This document shows, in pieces, positions 42,542 to 51,738 of a stretch of DNA of 64,000 nucleotides; within the stretch, counting starts at the first letter, position 1; each line of letters starts with the position of its first letter. Both the position numbers and the translations under genes were made by a program. The notes below the pieces were generated by a model, which saw only the letters and a list, made by a program, of their open reading frames with translations, had not been told where the DNA came from and did no database searches. Source of the stretch: Halorubrum sp. CBA1229 (GTDB lineage Archaea; Halobacteriota; Halobacteria; Halobacteriales; Haloferacaceae); NCBI RefSeq assembly GCF_003721435.2, contig NZ_CP054585.1, forward strand, positions 2,356,001 through 2,420,000, given 5' to 3'.

Positions 42542-44200
42542 TCAGTAGCCCTGTGCGTTGCCGTCCTTTCGGGGTTCGGTGGCGGCCGAGAGAACGCCGT
42601 CCTCGTTGCGGACGATCTGCGCGCCGCCGAACTGGACCGGCGAGAGCGTCCTGACGTCGTGGTCCTTCCGGACCAGCTTCGCGGCGACGTCGTCCTCGAA
42701 GTGCGGTTCGACCCCCAGCTCGCCGCTCTCGCGGTACCGCCACCGCGGCTCGTCGAGCGCGCGCTGGAGCGGCATGTCGTAGTCGACGACGTTCGAGATC
42801 ACCTGGACGTGACCCTGCGGCTGCATGTACCCGCCCATCACGCCGAAGGCGGCCCAGTCGTCCTCGTCGAGGCGGACGACGGCGGGGACCAGCGTGTGGA
42901 ACGGGCGCTTGCCGGGCTCGAGGCTGTTCGGGTGCTCGGGGTCGAGCGAGAAGGACGCGCCGCGGTTCTGGAGGGCGATCCCCGTCTCGCCCGCGACGAG
43001 CCCGGAGCCGAAGCCGGCGAACCGCGAGTTGATGTAGGAGACGACGTTCCCCTCGTCGTCGGCGACCGTGAGCAGCACCGTGTCGGCGTCCTCGGCGTTC
43101 GCGTTCGGCACGCCGAACGACACGTCGTGGTCGGCGGTCGGCCCGACGCCGGCCGCGCGCTTCGCCGCCCAGTCGGCCGACCCGAGCGGCGGGGTCTCCT
43201 CGTACTCGGGGTCGGCGATGTAGCGGTGCCCGTCGTGGAAGGCCAACTTCATGGCCTCCGCGAAGTAGTGGACGCGCTCGGCGGTGTCGTAGTCGTGCTC
43301 GCCGGCGCCGAGCTCGGCGGCGATATTGAGCGCCTCCAGCGCGATGAGCCCCTGGTTGTTCGGCGGGAGTTCGTACACCTCGGCGCCGTTGTACGTCGTC
43401 GAGACGGGCTCGGGCCACTCGACCTCGAAGTCGGCGAGGTCGTCGACGGTCATGAACCCGCCCTGCGACTGGATCTCCTCGGCGATGGCCTCGGCGATCT
43501 CTCCCTCGTACACCACGTCGGCGCCGTGTTCCGCGATCTTCCGCATCGACTCGCCGAGCCGCGGTAGGCGGACCGTCTCACCGGTCTCGGGGGCGTCCCC
43601 GTCGAACAGGAAGGCCTCCCGGGCGTGGTCGTCGGTGAACAGCTCCTCCGCGCCGGCCCAGTACGAGGCGATGACCTCCGAGACCGGGTACCCCTCGGTG
43701 GCGTACCTGATGGCGGGCTCGAGGACGTCGGCGAGGGTGAGCCGGCCGAGCTCCTCGATCGTCGCCTCCCAGCCGCGGGCCGTGCCCGGCACCGTGACCG
43801 CGTGGGGGCCGTAGAACGGCATGCCGGCCTCGTCGGTGTCGTCGACCGCGTAGCCGCCGTCGTCGGGGTAGTAGGAGTCGGCGTCGTCGTCCGATTGGAG
43901 GGCCTCGCGGACGTTCCCGATCGTCGCGGCGGCGGGAGCCCCGCCGCAGGCGCGCATCGCCCCCACCTCGCCGTCGGCCGTGCGGTACAGCGCGAACACG
44001 TCGCCGCCGAGCCCCGTCGAGGTCGGCTCGACGACGTTGAGCGCGGCCGCCGTCGCCACGGCCGCGTCGAACGCGTTCCCGCCGCCGCGCAGCGTCTCGA
44101 TCCCCGCCTGACTGGCGAGGGGCTGGCTGGTCGCGACGACGCCGCGCTGACCGTACACCGTCGACCGCCGAGAAGTGAACCGGTCCAAGTCTGGCTCCAT
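42542..44200 (-). CDS. ggt: Gamma-glutamyltransferase family protein
   Basis: 552 residues of the Ntn-hydrolase GGT family. Landmarks: GVVATSQPLASQAGIETLRGGGNAFDAAVATAAALNVVEP, the autoprocessing/nucleophile region DADTVLLTVADDEGNVVSYI (Thr about residue 355), and the small-subunit loop SLEPGKRPFHTLVP. No signal peptide is seen, so it may be cytoplasmic. It could act on gamma-glutamyl peptides; haloarchaea use gamma-glutamylcysteine. ATG 44200 is favoured by an AATATAAAT box about 26 nt upstream. It is divergent from the peptide ABC operon. Confidence 0.85.
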   Translation of the reverse strand: MEPDLDRFTSRRSTVYGQRGVVATSQPLASQAGIETLRGGGNAFDAAVATAAALNVVEPTSTGLGGDVFALYRTADGEVGAMRACGGAPAAATIGNVREALQSDDDADSYYPDDGGYAVDDTDEAGMPFYGPHAVTVPGTARGWEATIEELGRLTLADVLEPAIRYATEGYPVSEVIASYWAGAEELFTDDHAREAFLFDGDAPETGETVRLPRLGESMRKIAEHGADVVYEGEIAEAIAEEIQSQGGFMTVDDLADFEVEWPEPVSTTYNGAEVYELPPNNQGLIALEALNIAAELGAGEHDYDTAERVHYFAEAMKLAFHDGHRYIADPEYEETPPLGSADWAAKRAAGVGPTADHDVSFGVPNANAEDADTVLLTVADDEGNVVSYINSRFAGFGSGLVAGETGIALQNRGASFSLDPEHPNSLEPGKRPFHTLVPAVVRLDEDDWAAFGVMGGYMQPQGHVQVISNVVDYDMPLQRALDEPRWRYRESGELGVEPHFEDDVAAKLVRKDHDVRTLSPVQFGGAQIVRNEDGVLSAATEPRKDGNAQGY

Positions 44201-44279
44201 ACCTCCGATCTGACTGCGCACAATATAAATGCCGGACCGGATCTATCCGGTCGGGCGGCGCCGGTCGCGGTTCCCGTCG

Positions 44280-44323
44280 CCGGTCGTCCCCACCGCCGGT
44301 CGTCCCCACCGCCGGTCGTCCCG
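44280..44323. repeat. 16-bp tandem repeat between ggt and dppA-type gene
   Basis: The unit CCGGTCGTCCCCACCG occurs at 44280-44295 and 44296-44311, followed by a partial third copy to about 44323. It lies upstream of both divergent promoters, outside any gene. Repeat number may vary between strains. Confidence 0.75.
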
Positions 44324-44461
44324 ATCTCCTCACGCCGGCGATGCACGGATCATCGGTACGTGATATCGTGTTCCATGATAATTGTTTGTGTCAGTTCCGC
44401 TGATCGAAACCGAACCGGCCGATTACTGTACGGACGGTGGTTTGCGGTACTGAATAGAATG

Positions 44462-44469
44462 GTTTTTAA
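44462..44469 (+). promoter_or_regulatory. TATA box of the peptide ABC operon
   Basis: GTTTTTAA located 23-30 nt upstream of the ATG at 44492. The spacing predicts a leaderless transcript for the five-gene operon. Confidence 0.6.
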
Positions 44470-44491
44470 CAAGCCGCGAGTACGTGTGGGT

Positions 44492-46207
44492 ATGTCTCAC
44501 TCCGACAACGGACAGACGGGATCGGCAGCGACTCGCCGACGGGTTCTCGCCGCCATGGGCGGCGCGAGCGTCGTCGGTCTCGCGGGCTGCGTCGGCGGCG
44601 ACGGCGGCGACGGCGGCGACGGCGGCGACGGCGGTGACGGCGACGGCGGCGACGACATGAACGAGTTCGTCGCGTCGGCCGCCGCGAATCCCGGTACGTT
44701 CGACCCGACGATCATCACCGACGCGACCTCCAACTCCGTCGTCGGCACGATGGCGTACGAGCGGCTGGTCGCGCTTACCTTCGACTACTCCGAGTTCCGC
44801 GGCGAGCTCGCGTCCAGCTACGAACAGGTCGACGACACCACCTTCCGGTTCCAGCTTCGCGAGGGCGTCACGTTCCACAACGGCGACGAGTTCACCGCGG
44901 AGGACGTCCAGTTCTCCATCAACCGGACGAGCGGCACCACCAACTCCGCCGACGTCTCGTTCATCGAGAACGTCGAGGTCCTCGGCGACTACGAGGTCGA
45001 GATCACGTCGAGCAACCCGCACGCACCGTTCCTGAGCGACCTCGCCGCGGTCCCGATCCTCACGAGCAAGACGGACGCGATCAGCGAGAACCCGGAGCAG
45101 GACGAGCACGACTTCACCGAGGAGACCCTCGGGACCGGCCCGTGGGTGCTGGACGAGTTCTCGGCTGAGGACCGCGCCGTCCTCGTCCCCTTCGAGGACT
45201 ACTGGTACGACGGCGACGAGTACCCCGGCACGGCGCCGTGGGACCAGGTCACCATCCGAGTCATCCCGGAGCAGGTCTCCCAAGAGGAGGCGATGGCGGC
45301 CGGCGAGCTCGACATGATCGACAACGCGGCGCCGTTCGAGCTCGACCAGTGGGCGAACCAGACCGGCGAGATCGTCACCGGCGACGCGGTCGGGTTCGAC
45401 TTCATCTCCTACCCGGTCAACCAGAGCCCGTTCACGAACGAGAAGCTCCGTCGCGGGATGACCCGCCTGCTCCCGAAGTCGGACGTCATCGAGGCCGTCT
45501 TCGGCGGCTACGCGACCGAGCTCGCGGGGCCGATCAGTCCCGGCCTCGGGGCGTTCTGGGACGAGGAGCACGAGCAGCGGCTCCTCGACGAGTACGTCGG
45601 CGAGGACGAGGAGGAGGGGCTCCGCCTCATCGGCGAGGCGTTCGAGGAGGAGGACATCGAGGCGCCGTTCGACGTCTCCTTCATCACCAACGTCAACCGG
45701 ACCCGCGAGCGGTGGATGGAGATCATCCAGCAGACGATGGACGAGACCGAGTACTTCAACGCCGAGCTCGACGTCCGCGCGTTCGACGACCTGGTCCCGT
45801 TCCTGCTCGACCCCGAGGGCGCCGCGGCCAGCACCGACGTCGTCGGCATCGGCTGGACCGGCGGCTCCGACCCGGACGGACACATCAACCAGCTGCTCCA
45901 CTCCAGCCAGCACGTCCCCGACGGGTTCAACTGGAACCTCTACGAGAGCGATGAGATGGACTCGCTGATCGAGGAGGGACAGACCACCCTCGGCGCCGAG
46001 AACCGGCTCCCGATCTACCAGGACATCCAGGAGCTCGTCGCGCAGGACGTCCCGATGGCGAACATGTGGACCTCCGACGTGATCGACATCGTCAACCCGT
46101 CGAACATCGAGTCGGTCGACCAGTGGAGCCCGCACCCGAACGCGAGCAACCGCTACAACACGCTGTACAAGCCGCACCTCGACGAGATCGTCTACCCGGC
46201 GGAGTAA
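44492..46207 (+). CDS. Peptide ABC transporter substrate-binding lipoprotein (DppA/OppA class)
   Basis: 571 residues. Tat signal (TRRRVLAAMGG) and lipobox (GLAGC), followed by an unusually regular Gly-Gly-Asp linker encoded by GGCGAC repeats. The SBP_bac_5 fold is in normal order: LREGVTFHNGDEFTAEDVQFSINR, LGTGPWVLDEF, NEKLRRGMTRLLPKSDVIEAVFGG, VGIGWTGGSDPDGH. It binds peptides or similar substrates outside the cell. A TATA box gives a probably leaderless mRNA. The permease gene follows after 38 nt. Confidence 0.92.
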   Translation: MSHSDNGQTGSAATRRRVLAAMGGASVVGLAGCVGGDGGDGGDGGDGGDGDGGDDMNEFVASAAANPGTFDPTIITDATSNSVVGTMAYERLVALTFDYSEFRGELASSYEQVDDTTFRFQLREGVTFHNGDEFTAEDVQFSINRTSGTTNSADVSFIENVEVLGDYEVEITSSNPHAPFLSDLAAVPILTSKTDAISENPEQDEHDFTEETLGTGPWVLDEFSAEDRAVLVPFEDYWYDGDEYPGTAPWDQVTIRVIPEQVSQEEAMAAGELDMIDNAAPFELDQWANQTGEIVTGDAVGFDFISYPVNQSPFTNEKLRRGMTRLLPKSDVIEAVFGGYATELAGPISPGLGAFWDEEHEQRLLDEYVGEDEEEGLRLIGEAFEEEDIEAPFDVSFITNVNRTRERWMEIIQQTMDETEYFNAELDVRAFDDLVPFLLDPEGAAASTDVVGIGWTGGSDPDGHINQLLHSSQHVPDGFNWNLYESDEMDSLIEEGQTTLGAENRLPIYQDIQELVAQDVPMANMWTSDVIDIVNPSNIESVDQWSPHPNASNRYNTLYKPHLDEIVYPAE

Positions 46208-46245
46208 CGACCCCGAACACCCGATAGCCCTCTCAATTCACCTCG

Positions 46246-47196
46246 ATGAGCCTTCAACGATTCGTACTCAAACGCGGCTTGATTACCATCCCGCTGCTGC
46301 TCGGGATCTCCCTGCTCACCTTCGGGATGGTCCACGCCATCCCCGGGGATCCGATCGACTTCATCACGCTGTTCACGGAGCTCGATCCGCAGACGGAGAT
46401 GGAGATACGGGCGGAATACGGCCTCGATCAGCCGGTGTATATCCAGTACATCGACTGGGTCACCGACGCGGCGACCGGCGACTTCGGCCGGTCGATCATC
46501 ACCCGCGACCCGGTTATCGACGAGATCATGACCCGACTTCCGTACACACTCGTGATGGGGATCATGGCGTTCGGCGTCACGCTTATCACGGCGATCCCGA
46601 CCGGTGTGATCGCGGCCTACTACCGCGACACCAAGATCGACCAGGCCAGCCGCGTGTTCGCCCTGCTCGGGATCGCGATCCCGAACTTCCTGCTTGGCCT
46701 GCTGCTAATCCTGATCTTCGCCAGCTGGCTCGACTTGTTCCCCGTCCTCCCGCCGACCGATCAGGGGATCCTCAGCTACGACATGTTGGTGTACACGCTG
46801 TTGCCGGCGATCACGATCGGGACCGGCTCCACCGCCCTGCTGATGCGGCTGATGCGGTCCTCGATGGTGGAGGAGCTCGACAAAGACTACGTCCGAACGG
46901 CCCGTGCGAAGGGACTCCCCGAGCGGACGGTGGTTCAGAAACACGTCCTCCGGAACTCGCTGATCTCGGTCGTCACCGTGGCGGCCATCCAGGTCGCGTT
47001 CATCATCAGCGGCTCCGTCGTCGTCGAGATCGTCTTCTCGTACCCGGGTATCGGGCGCCTCCTCGTCAACCGAGTGGGGAACCGCGACTTCCCGGTGATC
47101 CAGGCGATCGTCCTCCTCATCGGCGTCGCCGTGATACTCGCGAACTTCGTCGCAGACGTGCTCTACGCGTATCTCGACCCCCGAATCCGATACTAA
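46246..47196 (+). CDS. Peptide ABC transporter permease (DppB class)
   Basis: 316 residues, six membrane helices. Opening RFVLKRGLITIPLLLGISLLTFGMVHAIPGDPID is typical of DppB; the coupling loop DKDYVRTARAKGLPERTVVQKHVLRNSLISVVTVAAIQ is intact. It pairs with the DppC-type permease starting 4 nt after its stop. Confidence 0.93.
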   Translation: MSLQRFVLKRGLITIPLLLGISLLTFGMVHAIPGDPIDFITLFTELDPQTEMEIRAEYGLDQPVYIQYIDWVTDAATGDFGRSIITRDPVIDEIMTRLPYTLVMGIMAFGVTLITAIPTGVIAAYYRDTKIDQASRVFALLGIAIPNFLLGLLLILIFASWLDLFPVLPPTDQGILSYDMLVYTLLPAITIGTGSTALLMRLMRSSMVEELDKDYVRTARAKGLPERTVVQKHVLRNSLISVVTVAAIQVAFIISGSVVVEIVFSYPGIGRLLVNRVGNRDFPVIQAIVLLIGVAVILANFVADVLYAYLDPRIRY

Positions 47197-47199
47197 ATA

Positions 47200-48285
47200 A
47201 TGTCAAGTGAAACCTCACAGCGGACGACGGACCGCGGACGAATACGGGTCTCCGGCTTCGACGTCGACCGCGTCGAATCCCGGGACCCGCTCTCCTCGTG
47301 GGAGCCCGACCTCCAGTCGGAGGAGGGGCGCGGTCGCCTCGAGTACGCGTGGATGCGGTTCAAACGGAACCGCCTCGCGCTGTTCGGTGCGGCCACGATA
47401 GCCTTCATGGTCCTGCTCGCGGTGTTCTCTCGGCCCATCCAGCTTCCGGGAAGCTTCCCCGTGCTGGCCGGGCAGACGGTCCAGCCGTTCTCGCTCGCGC
47501 CGGCCGACCCCGCGAACCAAGACGTGCTCACCGGGTACCGGGAGCCGACCCTCGAGAACGTCCTCACATGGCCCCCCACCGGGCTCTACCTGTTCGGCGC
47601 CGACTGGGCCGGCCGCGACATCCTCTCGCGGGTGATGTACGGCGGCCGCTGGAGCCTCTCGATCGGCTTCATCGCCGTCGCCATGGCGCTCCTCGTCGGG
47701 ATCCCGCTCGGCTCGATCGCTGGCTACTACGGCGGCAAGGTCGACGAGCTCATCATGCGGATCGTCGACATGCTGTACGCGTTCCCGTTCATCGTGCTCG
47801 CGATCGCGGTCATCGCGGTGCTCGGCCGGGGCTACTGGGAAATGATCCTCGCGTTGGTCGTCGTCGGCTGGCTCCCGTACGCCCGCATCATCCGCGGCGA
47901 GATACTGAGCGTGAAGGAGAACGAGTACGTCACCGCCGCGAAGGCGCTCGGCTCCCGCGACCGCTCTATCATCGTCCGGCACATCTTACCGAACGCCATG
48001 GCGCCGGTGATCGTGCAGGCGACGCTCAGCATCGGCACCACGGTGCTCGTCGCCGCGGCGCTCGGATTCATCGGGCTCGGGCTGTCGCCGGCGAGTGCGG
48101 AGTGGGGCGTGATGCTCAACGTCGAGCAGGACGCGATCGCCCGCGGTCGCTGGTGGGCCGGGCTGTTCCCGGGGCTCGCGATCTTCGTCTTCGTGATGGC
48201 GATCAACCTCGTCGGCGACGGCGTCCGCGACGCGTTCGACCCGCAGGGCGATCAGACCGACACCGACACCGGGGGGCTCCGCTGA
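47200..48285 (+). CDS. Peptide ABC transporter permease (DppC class)
   Basis: 361 residues. A hydrophilic N-terminal 60 residues precedes the OppC_N-like first helix (RLALFGAATIAFMVLLAVF). A long external loop includes LYLFGADWAGRDILSRVMYGGRWSLSIGF, and the coupling loop KENEYVTAAKALGSRDRSIIVRHILPNAMAPVIVQATLS is intact. Its TGA overlaps the next ATG (TGATG). Confidence 0.93.
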   Translation: MSSETSQRTTDRGRIRVSGFDVDRVESRDPLSSWEPDLQSEEGRGRLEYAWMRFKRNRLALFGAATIAFMVLLAVFSRPIQLPGSFPVLAGQTVQPFSLAPADPANQDVLTGYREPTLENVLTWPPTGLYLFGADWAGRDILSRVMYGGRWSLSIGFIAVAMALLVGIPLGSIAGYYGGKVDELIMRIVDMLYAFPFIVLAIAVIAVLGRGYWEMILALVVVGWLPYARIIRGEILSVKENEYVTAAKALGSRDRSIIVRHILPNAMAPVIVQATLSIGTTVLVAAALGFIGLGLSPASAEWGVMLNVEQDAIARGRWWAGLFPGLAIFVFVMAINLVGDGVRDAFDPQGDQTDTDTGGLR

Positions 48286-49376
48286 TGGCGATGCTCGAAG
48301 TCGAGGACCTCAACGTGCGGTTCTACACCGACGACGGCGTCGTCAGGGCGACCAACGACCTCTCGTACCGGATCGAGGCGGGAGAGCGCTTCGGCGTCGT
48401 CGGCGAGAGCGGGGCCGGGAAGAGCGTTACCAGCCTCGCGCTGATGCGGCTCATCGACGACCCCGGCGTCATCGAGAGCGGCGAGATCCGTTTCAAGGGA
48501 GAGAACATCCTGGAGATGGACGAAGAGGAGATCCGCTCGCTCCGCGGCAACGAGATCGCGATGATCTTCCAAGACGCCGAGACCGCGCTGAACCCCTCGT
48601 ACACAGTGGGCGAGCAGATATCGGAGGCGATCCGATTCCACCTCGGGCTCGACGATGCGGCGGCCCGCGAGCGGGCCATCGAGACGCTGGAGTCGGTGGG
48701 GATCCCGTCGGCGGCCGAGCGGTACAGCGACTACCCGCACGAGTTCTCCGGCGGGATGCAACAGCGCGTCGTGATCGCGATCGCGCTGTCGTGTGACCCC
48801 GATCTGATCATCGCCGACGAGCCGACGACCGCGCTCGACGTCACCATCGAAGCGCAGATCCTCGAACTGCTCGAGGAGATCGCGACCGAGTTCGACACCG
48901 CGATCCAGCTTATCACCCACGACCTCGGCGTGGTCGCCGAGTTCTGCGACCGCGTGATGGTGATGTACGCCGGGCACCCGGTGGAGATGGCGCCGGTCGA
49001 GGACGTCTACTACGACCCGCAACACCCCTACACCGTCGGGCTGATGAGCTCGATCCCGCGGATCGGCGACGACCGCGACCGGCTCCAGACGATCCCCGGA
49101 CGAATGCCGGACCTGATCGAGATGCCGCCGGGGTGTAACTTCCACCCGCGGTGTCCGTACGCAGAGGAGTCGTGCACCCGCGTGGAGCCGCAGCTCGTCG
49201 ACGTCGAGACCGGCGAGCCCGCGGACCCGATCAACAGCGACGCGCAGACCGCCGCGTGCCTCGCCCACACCGGTGAACTCACGGGGGAGCTCGACTACGA
49301 GGTCACCGTCCGAGGGGACGGCAAGCTCCGCGACCCGGACGGCGCGTCGAGCTCGGCGGGGGTGAGCGACCGATGA
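48285..49376 (+). CDS. Peptide ABC transporter ATPase (DppD class)
   Basis: 363 residues. Walker A GESGAGKSV, Q-loop MIFQDAETALNPSYTVG, signature EFSGGMQQRVVIAIALS, Walker B LIIADEPTTALD, H-loop THDLGVVAEFCD. The C-terminal oligopeptide domain carries the conserved Cys cluster (CNFHPRCPYAEESC ... AACL) seen in peptide transporter ATPases and thought to bind [4Fe-4S]. An alternative ATG six nt in (48291) also fits. Confidence 0.93.
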   Translation: MAMLEVEDLNVRFYTDDGVVRATNDLSYRIEAGERFGVVGESGAGKSVTSLALMRLIDDPGVIESGEIRFKGENILEMDEEEIRSLRGNEIAMIFQDAETALNPSYTVGEQISEAIRFHLGLDDAAARERAIETLESVGIPSAAERYSDYPHEFSGGMQQRVVIAIALSCDPDLIIADEPTTALDVTIEAQILELLEEIATEFDTAIQLITHDLGVVAEFCDRVMVMYAGHPVEMAPVEDVYYDPQHPYTVGLMSSIPRIGDDRDRLQTIPGRMPDLIEMPPGCNFHPRCPYAEESCTRVEPQLVDVETGEPADPINSDAQTAACLAHTGELTGELDYEVTVRGDGKLRDPDGASSSAGVSDR

Positions 49377-50692
49377 GCGGCTCCGAGCCGCTCCTCCGCG
49401 TCGAGGGGTTAGAGAAGTACTACACGTCGGAGAGCGACTTCATCGACCGGCTCCTCGGCCGACAGAAGGACGTGAAGGCGGTCGACGGCGTCTCCTTCGA
49501 GATCAGCGAGGGCGAGACGCTGGGGCTGGTCGGCGAGAGCGGCTGCGGCAAGAGCACCATCGGCCGGTCGATCCTCCAGCTCCGCGAGCCGACCGCCGGC
49601 TCGGTGTATTTCAAAGGGCAGGATATCACGACGCTCTCCGACAGCGAGCTCCGGGACCTCCGGAAGGAGATGCAGATCATCTTCCAGAACCCGCGGTCAA
49701 GCCTCAACCCGCGGCTGACGGTGAACGACATCATCGGCGAGGCGCTCGACATCCACGGGATCGAGGGTGGCGTCTCCCGCGACGCCCGGATCAAGGAGCT
49801 GCTCGAACGGGTGGGGCTCAACGCGAGCCACGCCAACCGGTACCCGCACGAGTTCTCGGGCGGGCAGCTCCAGCGGATCGGCATCGCCCGCGCGCTCGCC
49901 GTGGACCCGGACTTCATCGTCTGCGACGAGCCCGTCTCGGCGCTCGACGTGTCGGTGCAGGCGCAGATCCTCAACCTGCTGGAGGATCTCCAGGACGAGC
50001 TGGGGATCGCGTACCTGTTCATCGCGCACGACCTCTCGGTCGTCGAGCATATTGCCGACGAGATCGCCGTGATGTACCTCGGCAAGATGGCCGAGATCGG
50101 TACGCCGGAGGAGCTGTTCGCGCCGCCGCAACACCCCTACACCGAGGCGCTGCTGTCGGCGATCCCGGAGCCGGACCCGCTGTGGGAGGGCGACCGGATC
50201 CTGCTCGAAGGGTCGGTCCCCTCCCCGATCGACCCGCCCTCCGGCTGTAAGTTCCACACGCGGTGTCCCCGCGTCATCCCGCCGTCGGACTACGACTTCG
50301 AGCAGGAGGAGTGGCGGGCGGTCATGTCGCTCCGCCACCGGGCCCGCGAGGAGGACATCGCCGTCGAGACGTTCGACGCGGAGGACACGACGCTCATGGA
50401 GGCGCTCCGCGAGGAGCTCGACCTCCCGTCGTCGCTGACGGACCCGGACGCGGAGCGGGTGGTGCAGGAGGCGCTCCGCTCCGTCGCGGACGAGGAGTTC
50501 GCCGACGCGGAGGCGCTTCTGAGCGAGACGTTCGATACGCCTTGCTCGACGGACGAACCGGTGCTCCGTCGGACCGACGCCGGACGGGTCGCGTGTCACC
50601 TCTTCGACCCGGCCTACGAGGGCGGGACGGACGACGGAACGGCGACCGGCGACGGGACCGCCACGGGGCCGGCGGCGAGCGGCGACGACTGA
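49373..50692 (+). CDS. Peptide ABC transporter ATPase (DppF class) with insertion in Cys-rich tail
   Basis: 439 residues, about 100 longer than bacterial DppF. Core motifs are intact: GESGCGKST, IIFQNPRSSLNPRLTV, EFSGGQLQRIGIARAL, FIVCDEPVSALDVS, IAHDLSVVEHI. The Cys-rich tail starts normally (CKFHTRCP) but is then split by about 75 extra residues (helical, RAVMSLRHRAREEDIAVE onward). It resumes as PCSTDEPVLRRTDAGRVACHL. So the four cluster cysteines are kept but widely separated. It overlaps dppD by 4 nt and ends the operon. Confidence 0.92.
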   Translation: MSGSEPLLRVEGLEKYYTSESDFIDRLLGRQKDVKAVDGVSFEISEGETLGLVGESGCGKSTIGRSILQLREPTAGSVYFKGQDITTLSDSELRDLRKEMQIIFQNPRSSLNPRLTVNDIIGEALDIHGIEGGVSRDARIKELLERVGLNASHANRYPHEFSGGQLQRIGIARALAVDPDFIVCDEPVSALDVSVQAQILNLLEDLQDELGIAYLFIAHDLSVVEHIADEIAVMYLGKMAEIGTPEELFAPPQHPYTEALLSAIPEPDPLWEGDRILLEGSVPSPIDPPSGCKFHTRCPRVIPPSDYDFEQEEWRAVMSLRHRAREEDIAVETFDAEDTTLMEALREELDLPSSLTDPDAERVVQEALRSVADEEFADAEALLSETFDTPCSTDEPVLRRTDAGRVACHLFDPAYEGGTDDGTATGDGTATGPAASGDD

Positions 50693-50798
50693 CAGCGGTC
50701 GCGCGGTCGGCCGCGCTCCGACCGCGACGCCGAACTAACTCCCGACGCCCCGACGCACCCGACGACACGCTTATTCTTCCCGACGGGTACTCTCGATC

Positions 50799-51332
50799 AT
50801 GCGTCGATCACGCGGGCGGGACGGCGTCGACCGCTCCGACGACGACCCGTTCCGACCGAACGAGTCCGCCGAGCGCCACCGCCCTCGGGCCGCCAAGACG
50901 CTCCCGGCGGCGACGCTGGCGCGATGGCTGCTCCCGGCGCGGCTCCACCGTCGGGCCGTCTCCGTCAGCGTCGACACCCCCGCGAGCGTGTACGAGCGGG
51001 GTGAGCCGGTCCCGGTCGCGTTCGAGTTCCGGAACCCGCTGCCGGTCCCGGTGACCGTTCGGACCCGAACGCCGGTTCCGTGGACGTGGCACGTCGACGG
51101 GCACCGCGACGCCTCACACGTGCCCGAACCGCTCCCGGAGTCGGCGTCGCGATTCACCCTCGACCGGGGGGAGCGCCGCCGGTTCACCCGTCACTGGGAG
51201 CAGAGCTTCCAGGTCTCGGAGACGGACTGGCAGCCGGCCGAGCGCGGCGAACACACGATCGGTGTCGGCCTCTCCGTGGACGATCCCGCGGGGAAGGGCG
51301 TGTACGACGAGACGACGGTCCGGATCGAGTGA
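50799..51332 (+). CDS. Beta-sandwich (BsuPI-like) domain protein, unknown function
   Basis: 177 residues. A basic, disordered N-terminus (about 1-45) is followed by an all-beta domain: VSVSVDTPASVYERGEPVPVAFEFRNPLPVPVTVRTRTPVPWTWHVDG, ending GVYDETTVRIE. The layout resembles the intracellular proteinase inhibitor BsuPI fold, but that is a fold guess. No signal peptide. A CTTATTC box about 26 nt upstream supports ATG 50799. Confidence 0.65.
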   Translation: MRRSRGRDGVDRSDDDPFRPNESAERHRPRAAKTLPAATLARWLLPARLHRRAVSVSVDTPASVYERGEPVPVAFEFRNPLPVPVTVRTRTPVPWTWHVDGHRDASHVPEPLPESASRFTLDRGERRRFTRHWEQSFQVSETDWQPAERGEHTIGVGLSVDDPAGKGVYDETTVRIE

Positions 51333-51378
51333 CCGGGCGCCGCGGGTCCGCGGCGAGGGGTGCCGCCGACTCGTCACC

Positions 51379-51738
51379 CTACTCTTCGGCGTCGCTCGGG
51401 ATGTCTATCTCCTCCTGATGGTACCGCTCCGTCGCGAGCTCCGTGACCGCCCGGAGTGACTCGACGAGGTCGTCCGATTCGTCGAGCGCGTACCGGTCCG
51501 GGTCGGTGCCCTCGGCCCGGTCGACGTCGAGGATCCCGAACGGTTCGAGCCCGTCGAGCGCCTCGTGGACAACGGTCCGGTCGACGCCGGCGCCCGCGGC
51601 GATCCGCTCGACCGACAGCGGCTCGGAGGCGTAAAACAGCGCCGCGACGACCCGCGCCCGCACCCGATTCGCGAACAGGAGCGCGAGGCCGTTCTCCTCC
51701 ACCAGCCGCGTGTACTCGTCCGTCGATTGCTCGTCCAT
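51379..51738 (-). CDS. ArsR-like winged-helix regulator
   Basis: 119 residues. HTH region: NRVRARVVAALFYASEPLSVERIAAGAGVDRTVVHEALDGLEPFGILDVDR. The N-terminus (EYTRLVEENGLALLFAN) and acidic C-terminus match small haloarchaeal winged-helix proteins. No Cys, so not a classic metal sensor. Targets unknown. It is convergent with the beta-sandwich gene. Confidence 0.75.
   Translation of the reverse strand: MDEQSTDEYTRLVEENGLALLFANRVRARVVAALFYASEPLSVERIAAGAGVDRTVVHEALDGLEPFGILDVDRAEGTDPDRYALDESDDLVESLRAVTELATERYHQEEIDIPSDAEE

Noticed and set aside
43625..44491. Long in-frame extension of the DppA-like ORF, antisense to ggt
   Set aside because: It is a GC-driven shadow of ggt. The real protein starts at 44492 with a Tat signal, and a TATA box lies just upstream.
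44492..46207. Whether the DppA-like protein is also permuted
   Set aside because: Its motifs run in the canonical order from N- to C-terminus.
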